Source of the DNA: CAIJMU01 sp035530275
GTDB taxonomy: Bacteria > Spirochaetota > Spirochaetia > Treponematales > Rectinemataceae
Length of the DNA: 64,000 bases
Assembly: GCA_035530275.1 (NCBI GenBank)
Contig: DATKVC010000017.1
Span: 62,001-126,000 of the forward strand
Direction: 5' to 3'
The translations under genes were made by a program, and so were the position numbers. The stretch's first letter is position 1. Each line of letters opens with the position of its first letter. This document shows, one piece after another, positions 59,049 through 64,000 of this stretch. The notes under the pieces were generated by a model, which was not told the DNA's origin, ran no database searches, and was given only the letters and a program-made list of their open reading frames with translations.

Positions 59049-59615
59049 ATGCTCAATCGAGACGAAGCGATCGCCCTCTGGAGGGCAAATAACGATGACG
59101 AGGGCCTCTTTCGCCACGCCCTGACGGTGGAGGCGGTGATGCGACACTTCGCCCTGGCCAAGGGCGAGGACCCCGATTGGTGGGGCATCGTCGGCCTTCT
59201 CCATGACATCGACTATGGCAGACACCCTGAGGAACACCTCAAGCACTCCCGGCCCATCCTGGCTGCGGCCGGCTATCCCGAGGAATTCATTCACGCGGTC
59301 GACAGCCACGGCTGGGGCATCTGCTCCGAGGTCGAGCCGATCCATATCATGGAAAAATACCTCTTCGCCTGCGATGAACTCACGGGTTTCATCTTCGCCT
59401 GCTGCATGGTCAGGCCCTCGAAGAGCGTCCTCGACATCGAGGTCCGCTCGGTGAAGAAGAAGTGGGGCACGGCCGCCTTCGCCGCCGGCGTCCGCAGGGA
59501 CATCATCGAAAAGGGCGCCGCGATGCTCGGCCTTCCCCTCGACGAGCTGATAGCGCAGACCATCGAGGCGATGAAGCCCGTGGCGGCCGAGATCGGATTG
59601 AAGGGGACGCTCTGA
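59049..59615 (+). CDS. HD-domain hydrolase
   Basis: The 188-residue soluble protein has the HD metal site: His23 in FRHALTVEAVMRHFA and His52-Asp53 in LLHDIDYGRHPEEH, with a later His in VDSHGWG. The family hydrolyses phosphate esters of nucleotides or signalling molecules. The subgroup (HDIG-type stand-alone proteins) has no defined substrate. The C-terminal helix pair (KKKWGTAAFAAGVRRDIIEKGA) is regular. It is transcribed separately from the following ffh gene. Confidence 0.88.
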   Translation: MLNRDEAIALWRANNDDEGLFRHALTVEAVMRHFALAKGEDPDWWGIVGLLHDIDYGRHPEEHLKHSRPILAAAGYPEEFIHAVDSHGWGICSEVEPIHIMEKYLFACDELTGFIFACCMVRPSKSVLDIEVRSVKKKWGTAAFAAGVRRDIIEKGAAMLGLPLDELIAQTIEAMKPVAAEIGLKGTL

Positions 59616-59658
59616 GGACCGCTCCTGAAAACCTCCCCGGAAGGGCCGCGGCGTCGAA

Positions 59659-59688
59659 TTGACGAAGGCGGGCGGCGCGGGCGATAAT
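59659..59688 (+). promoter_or_regulatory. Sigma-70 promoter of ffh
   Basis: TTGACG (59659-59664), an 18-nt spacer and GATAAT (59683-59688) each match consensus at 5 of 6 bases. Transcription from about 59695 leaves an 80-nt G/C-rich leader to GTG 59774. Confidence 0.75.
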
Positions 59689-59773
59689 CCGCCAGCCCCA
59701 GGCGGGACCTCGATCCCGCGGCCCGGCCGCTCCGCGACGCCGCCGCCGGCACCTTCCTGACTGCGAGGACCCC

Positions 59774-61138
59774 GTGCTCGAGAAACTCTCCGAGAAATTC
59801 ACCGACATAGTCCGTACGATCGGCGGCAAGGCCTCGATCACCGAGAAGAACGTCGAGGACGCCGTCGAGCAGATCAAGCTCGCCCTCCTCGAGGCCGACG
59901 TCAACCTCCGCGTCGTCCGCCGCTTCGTCAACTCGACCCTCGAGGAGGCGCGCGGCGAAAAAGTCCTCCGATCCGTCGATCCGGGGCAGCAGTTCATCAA
60001 GATCGTCCACGACAAGCTCGTCGCCCTCCTCGGCGACGGCATGGCCGAGCTCGCGCTCCGCGGTCCGGATGTCACGAGCGTCATCCTCCTCCTCGGCCTC
60101 CAGGGTTCGGGCAAGACGACCACGGCCTCGAAACTCGCCTTCATGCTCAAGGGCAAGGGCCGCCGCGTCCTCCTCGCCGCCTGCGACCTCGTCAGGCCGG
60201 CCGCCGTCGAGCAGCTCCGCATACTCGGCGAGAAGGTCGGCGTCGACGTCTACCTCGAGGAGGGGGCGAAGGACCCCGTCAAGGTGGCGAGCGCGGCCCT
60301 CGCCAAGGCCAAACGCGAGTTATACGACACCCTCATAGTCGATACGACCGGCCGCCTCCAGGTCGACGAGGCGATGATGGAGGAGATCGTCCGCGTCCGC
60401 GACGCCGTCAAGCCCGACGAGTCCCTCCTCGTGGCCGACGCGATGACGGGACAGTCCGCCGCCGACATCGCCAAGACCTTCGACGAGAAGGTGGGCCTCA
60501 CGGGAGTCATCCTCTCCAAGTTCGACTCCGACGCCCGCGGCGGAGCGGCGCTATCGCTCAAGACGGTGACCGGCAAGCCGGTCAAGTTCATCGGCACGAG
60601 CGAGCGGCCCGACGGCCTCGAGCCCTTCCACCCCGAACGAGTGGCCGGCCGCATCCTCGGCATGGGCGACATCGTCGGCCTCGTGGAGAAGGCCCAGTCG
60701 GTCTACGACGCCAAGGAGGCTGCCGAGCTCGAGCGCAAGATGGCGAGCGCCGACTTCACCCTCGCCGACTGGCTCGAGCAACTCCAGCAGGTCAAGAAGA
60801 TGGGATCGATCAAGAACATGCTCGACATGATACCCGGCCTCTCCGGTCAGATCGACGAGGACCAGATCGACAAGGCCGGCATGAAGGTCGAGGAGGCCAT
60901 CATCCGCTCGATGACCAAGAAGGAGCGCGTCAATCATCTTATAATTGGTCCTACCCGCCGCACCCGCATCGCCAGGGGCTCGGGCACCTCGGTGGCCGAA
61001 GTGAATCGCCTCCTCAAGAAATTCGAGAAGACCCGCCTCCAGATGAAGAAGATGATGAAGAACAAGAAGGCGATGGCGGGCATGATGGCCCAGGGCGCCC
61101 AAGGCGCCCAGGGCGCCCCCGGCTTCGGAAGGCGTTAG
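59774..61138 (+). CDS. ffh: Signal recognition particle protein Ffh
   Basis: Ffh binds SRP RNA and signal peptides and delivers ribosomes to the membrane. The 454-residue protein starts at GTG 59774. It has the N domain (LEKLSEKFTDIVRTIGGK), the G domain with GLQGSGKTTTASK near residue 109, DTTGRLQ near 190, SKFDSDARGG near 250, and the Met-rich M domain from about 300 with LDMIPG and SGTSVAEVNRLLKKFEKT. The C-terminus ends in a short Gln/Ala/Gly repeat (GAQGAQGAPGFGRR). No SRP RNA gene is visible nearby. Confidence 0.97.
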   Translation: MLEKLSEKFTDIVRTIGGKASITEKNVEDAVEQIKLALLEADVNLRVVRRFVNSTLEEARGEKVLRSVDPGQQFIKIVHDKLVALLGDGMAELALRGPDVTSVILLLGLQGSGKTTTASKLAFMLKGKGRRVLLAACDLVRPAAVEQLRILGEKVGVDVYLEEGAKDPVKVASAALAKAKRELYDTLIVDTTGRLQVDEAMMEEIVRVRDAVKPDESLLVADAMTGQSAADIAKTFDEKVGLTGVILSKFDSDARGGAALSLKTVTGKPVKFIGTSERPDGLEPFHPERVAGRILGMGDIVGLVEKAQSVYDAKEAAELERKMASADFTLADWLEQLQQVKKMGSIKNMLDMIPGLSGQIDEDQIDKAGMKVEEAIIRSMTKKERVNHLIIGPTRRTRIARGSGTSVAEVNRLLKKFEKTRLQMKKMMKNKKAMAGMMAQGAQGAQGAPGFGRR

Positions 61139-61162
61139 CCGCTCGAAGCCGCCGTCGCCCGA

Positions 61163-61933
61163 TCAGCGCGACTCCGCCTCTGCCGCGATGCGCGGGATGG
61201 CCTCGACGAGAAGTTCGGTCACCTTCTCCGCGTTGGCCTTGAATACGGCGAGCACCGCCTCCCAGGACACGGGCTCCTCGTCGACCTTCCAGCAATCGTA
61301 GTCGGTGCTCATGGCGATGGCGGCGTAGGCTAGCCCGATCTCGTTCGCGAGGGACGCCTCTGTGGCCACCGACATGTTGATGACATCGGCTCCCCAGGAG
61401 CGGAACATCCTCGATTCGGCCCGGGTGGAAAAGCGAGGGCCTTCGATCGTGACGAGGGTTCCCTTCGGGTGGAAGGCGTAGCCTTTTTCCGAGCAGATCC
61501 GGGCGAGGATCCTTCTGAGACCCTCGTCGAAGGGATCGGCCATGGCCGGATGGACCGGCGTATGCGGTTCGAATGCCTCGGTGTAGGTCGAAGCCCTTCG
61601 CTTCGTGAAGTCGATGAACTGGTCGAGGATGACGAGGTCTCCTCGGCCGATCTCCTCGCGGAGAGAGCCGACCGCCGTCGTCGCGACGACATGCGTGCAG
61701 CCGAAATCGGCGAGGGCGCGGATGTTCGCCCTGTAGTTGACCTCCGAAGGCGGGATCGTGTGCTCCCTGCCATGGCGGGCGAGGAGGGCGACCTCTACCG
61801 ACGCGATCTTGCCTACTTTCAGCGCTGCCGATGGTTTGCCCCATGCCGTGATGATCTCGACGTCGCGGGCCGCCTCGAGGATGGCGGGGTCGTCGAGCCC
61901 GCTGCCACCAATTATGCCGATCTTCGTCTTCAT
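61163..61933 (-). CDS. mtnP: 5'-methylthioadenosine phosphorylase (purine nucleoside phosphorylase family)
   Basis: The 256-residue enzyme cleaves methylthioadenosine or a related nucleoside with phosphate for purine and methionine salvage. Landmarks are IGIIGGSGLDDP at the N-terminus, LLARHGREHTIPPSEVNYRANI near 50-70, the TTAVGSLREEIGRGDLVILDQFIDFTKRR segment near 90-117, TIEGPRFSTRAESRMFRSWGADVINMSV near 160-190 and the C-terminal STDYDCWK. AAGGGGG lies 6 nt before ATG 61933. A purine nucleoside phosphorylase with different substrate preference remains possible. Confidence 0.93.
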   Translation of the reverse strand: MKTKIGIIGGSGLDDPAILEAARDVEIITAWGKPSAALKVGKIASVEVALLARHGREHTIPPSEVNYRANIRALADFGCTHVVATTAVGSLREEIGRGDLVILDQFIDFTKRRASTYTEAFEPHTPVHPAMADPFDEGLRRILARICSEKGYAFHPKGTLVTIEGPRFSTRAESRMFRSWGADVINMSVATEASLANEIGLAYAAIAMSTDYDCWKVDEEPVSWEAVLAVFKANAEKVTELLVEAIPRIAAEAESR

Positions 61934-62109
61934 CCTTTTCCCCCTTATTCCATTCCATCGAAAATATATCCAATCTCCCTCGATAGCCGCTACGACAAAT
62001 CGTCTTTCTCTGGCTTTCCGGCCGGAAGGAACTATAGTTGATCCGAGGCGGGGACAGGATCGCCGGGCGTTGAACTCGGCCAAGCAAGTTCTGCCATGAG
62101 GAGCGCGTC

Positions 62110-64000
62110 ATGAAACTGCGTCTCAAGATCGGCGGCAAGATCATTCTCTCGGCCCTGGTCGTATTCGCCTTGGGCATCGCGGCGATATTAGCGGTCACGA
62201 TCAACCTCGCCTCCAGTACCTTCCTCACCGAGCTTCATACCGAAGGAGACGTGCGCGCCGCCATGTACGCCAATGAGGTACGCGCGCGCCTGGAACGCCT
62301 TGCCGATACGCCGCGAACCCTGGCGGCAGCCTTCGAGGCGATGGTCTCGTCGGGCAGGCCGGATCGCAAGGCAGCCCTCGCGATGCTCCTCCAGAACCTC
62401 GAAAACAATCCCGACCTCCTCGGGTCCTGGACGGTCTGGGAACCCGAAGCCTTCGACGGCCAGGACGCGAAGTGGGTCAACGCTCCCGGGCATGACGCCA
62501 CGGGCCGCTTCGTTTCCGTCTACAGCCGCGGCACGGGAAAAATCCAGCTCGATCCCAACATCGATTACGAAAAGCCCGGCGTCGGCGATTACTATCTCGT
62601 CCCCAAGCGCACGGGCGACGAGACGGTTTTCGAACCCTATTACTACTCGTATACCGGGAACAAGGCCGACGAGCTTTTCATCACGAGCATCGTCGTGCCG
62701 GTCAAGATCGGCGGGGTCTTCAAAGGCGTGGTGGGCATCGATCTCGCGATTTCTTCCTTTGCCGACTACGCGAAGGCCATCAAGCCTATGGAAGGTTCCT
62801 ACGGCATCCTCGTCTCGAACTTGGGAACGCGCCTTTTCCACCCCCTCAAGGATCTTGTCGGCAAGCCTATTGGCGACGACATCAAGGATACGGCAATGCG
62901 CGACGGGCTGCGAGCCGCCATCGCCCAGGGCAAGCCCTATAGCCTCACAAAAATGAGTTCCGTTACGGCGGATATCACTTACCAAACCTACGCGCCGATC
63001 TCCATCGGCGACGCGAAGACTCCCTGGTCCCTTGGTGTCGTCCTGCCCGAGGCTCTCCTGGAACGCACGGTGTGGCGACTCTCCCTGGTTATCATTCTGG
63101 TCGCCATCGGGAGCGGAATTCTCGTCACCTTGGCCCTTTTCTTCGTCATCAGGTCCATCGCGAAACCGATCGAGCGAGTCGCCGAGGCGAATGAGCACAT
63201 GGCGAGGGGTGATTTTACCCTCGAGGGGATGGATACAGGCCTCCTTAAGAAGGTCGCGGCGAGGACGGACGAGATCGGGGCCGCGTCCAGGGCCATCGAA
63301 GGAATGATCTCCTCCGTCTCAGGCGTCGTGGCCTCGGTGCAGGCCGGGGCCAGCCAGGTGGTCACCGGCGCCAGCCAGGTGTCGGCGACCGCGGTCGCCC
63401 TTTCCCAAGGCACGACGAGGCAGGCGAGCGCAGCGGAGCAAGTCTCCGCCTCCATGGAGGAAATGGGCGCGAACATCAGGCAGAGCGCCGAAAGCGCCCT
63501 GGCCACCGAAAAGCTCTCCCTCAAGACCTCGGTCGACGCCGAACAGGGCGGCACCGCCGTGAACGAGGCCGTCGACGCAATGCGCGAAATAGCGCAAAAA
63601 ATAGGCATAATTGAAGAGATCGCGCGGCAGACCAACCTCCTCGCCCTCAATGCCGCCATCGAGGCGGCGAGGGCGGGGGAGGCAGGCAAGGGTTTCGCCG
63701 TGGTCGCCTCGGAGGTGCGCAAGCTCGCGGAGCGCTCGCAGGTCGCCGCGGGAGACATCACAAATCTCGCCGCTACCAGCACCGACAAAGCGGCCCGAGC
63801 CGGCAGTCTTATAGCGAGCATCGTTCCCGACATCAAGAAGACGGCCGGCCTCGTCCAGGAGATCGCGAGCGCGAGTCGCGAGCAAACCCAGGGCGTCGAC
63901 CAAATCAGCAAGGCCCTTCTCCAGCTCGACGAGGTCATACAACAGAACGCCTCCGCATCGGAGGAACTGGCCTCGATGTCCGAGGAACTCATGGGACAGG
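62110..64000 (+). CDS. Methyl-accepting chemotaxis protein, 3' end outside the window
   Basis: At least 630 residues are visible with no stop before the window edge. TM1 is at about residues 10-34, a periplasmic double-Cache-like sensor domain fills about 35-320 (with TGDETVFEPYYYSYTG and VVGIDLAISSF), TM2 is near 322-345 and the HAMP domain at about 345-395. The signalling domain has the hairpin tip RQTNLLALNAAIEAARAGEAGKG near 506-530. Cache domains of this type often bind amino or organic acids. GAGGAG precedes ATG 62110. A perfect TTCCGGCCGGAA palindrome lies upstream near 62018-62029, and TATAGT follows it, without a good -35. Confidence 0.95.
   Translation, partial: MKLRLKIGGKIILSALVVFALGIAAILAVTINLASSTFLTELHTEGDVRAAMYANEVRARLERLADTPRTLAAAFEAMVSSGRPDRKAALAMLLQNLENNPDLLGSWTVWEPEAFDGQDAKWVNAPGHDATGRFVSVYSRGTGKIQLDPNIDYEKPGVGDYYLVPKRTGDETVFEPYYYSYTGNKADELFITSIVVPVKIGGVFKGVVGIDLAISSFADYAKAIKPMEGSYGILVSNLGTRLFHPLKDLVGKPIGDDIKDTAMRDGLRAAIAQGKPYSLTKMSSVTADITYQTYAPISIGDAKTPWSLGVVLPEALLERTVWRLSLVIILVAIGSGILVTLALFFVIRSIAKPIERVAEANEHMARGDFTLEGMDTGLLKKVAARTDEIGAASRAIEGMISSVSGVVASVQAGASQVVTGASQVSATAVALSQGTTRQASAAEQVSASMEEMGANIRQSAESALATEKLSLKTSVDAEQGGTAVNEAVDAMREIAQKIGIIEEIARQTNLLALNAAIEAARAGEAGKGFAVVASEVRKLAERSQVAAGDITNLAATSTDKAARAGSLIASIVPDIKKTAGLVQEIASASREQTQGVDQISKALLQLDEVIQQNASASEELASMSEELMGQ

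Noticed and set aside
59616..59773. SRP RNA gene next to ffh
   Set aside because: The conserved GGAAGGAAGCAG-type domain IV sequence is absent; the region is the ffh promoter and a GC-rich leader.

Overview
This window is a continuous stretch of high-GC bacterial chromosome, densely packed with genes on both strands. I see no rRNA, tRNA, CRISPR array, transposase or phage gene. The gene content points to a free-living or gut-type anaerobic, motile spirochaete (Spirochaetota). The evidence is a PUR-domain nucleic-acid-binding protein like BpuR of Borrelia, a flgN-flgK-flgL-fliW-csrA flagellar cluster, a stand-alone CheY-like regulator, chemotaxis receptors, a Maf/DUF115 flagellin-modification-type protein, and a fermentative branched-chain 2-oxoacid pathway of the kind known from Spirochaeta. 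The lineage call is inference from gene content; no marker tree was computed.

Layout. 1-3757: rnhB (cut by the window edge), a coiled-coil membrane protein, the PUR protein and a phosphohexomutase. 3835-8317 (minus): the flagellar hook-junction and CsrA/FliW cluster. 8436-13782: a P-loop/Asp23-like fusion, a TPR protein with a degenerate metallopeptidase domain, a CheY-like regulator, a 29-residue mS38/bS22-like basic protein and a 634-residue protein of unknown function. 13908-18616: buk-ptb-vorDBAC, predicted to convert branched-chain 2-oxoacids to acids with ATP gain. 18721-26150: PAS protein, Nudix hydrolase, MFS transporter, PEGA/barrel-like exported protein, MinD-like ATPase, GH3 enzyme and a LysM-M23 peptidase. 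26235-32397: ptsI, der, a MerR-type regulator, M18 aminopeptidase and nitroreductase. 32477-39632 (minus): ileS followed by two MFS transporters, then a CDF metal transporter behind a hairpin-rich leader. 39788-42459: ndk, gpsA and an aldo/keto reductase. 42636-44720: a fusion of ferredoxin, [FeFe]-hydrogenase-like and chemotaxis-signalling domains. 44820-51097 (minus): rsgA, a tiny ORF with a near-consensus promoter, lysS, an exported protein, tsaD, a small overlapping gene and a group-2 sigma-70 factor. 51294-57038: a second LysM-M23 peptidase with a coupled 40-residue membrane peptide, diverging from lepB-ftsI-maf. 57191-64000: mscS, a LOG-family protein, an HD-domain protein, ffh, mtnP and a chemotaxis receptor cut by the window edge.

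Regulatory layer. Several clear sigma-70 promoters (TTGACA/TATAAT-like, 16-18 nt spacing) can be read directly. In about six genes the -10 hexamer lies only 6-9 nt before the start codon and no Shine-Dalgarno sequence is visible, which predicts leaderless mRNAs. Two leaders (upstream of the CDF transporter and of the hydrogenase-chemotaxis fusion) contain hairpins that would pair the ribosome-binding site.

Most notable items: the soluble [FeFe]-hydrogenase/MCP fusion (a candidate H2 or redox chemosensor), the SD-sequestering leader of the CDF gene, the in-frame palindromic repeats inside ileS, the leaderless promoter pattern, and the very small genes at 11610, 46197 and 51294.
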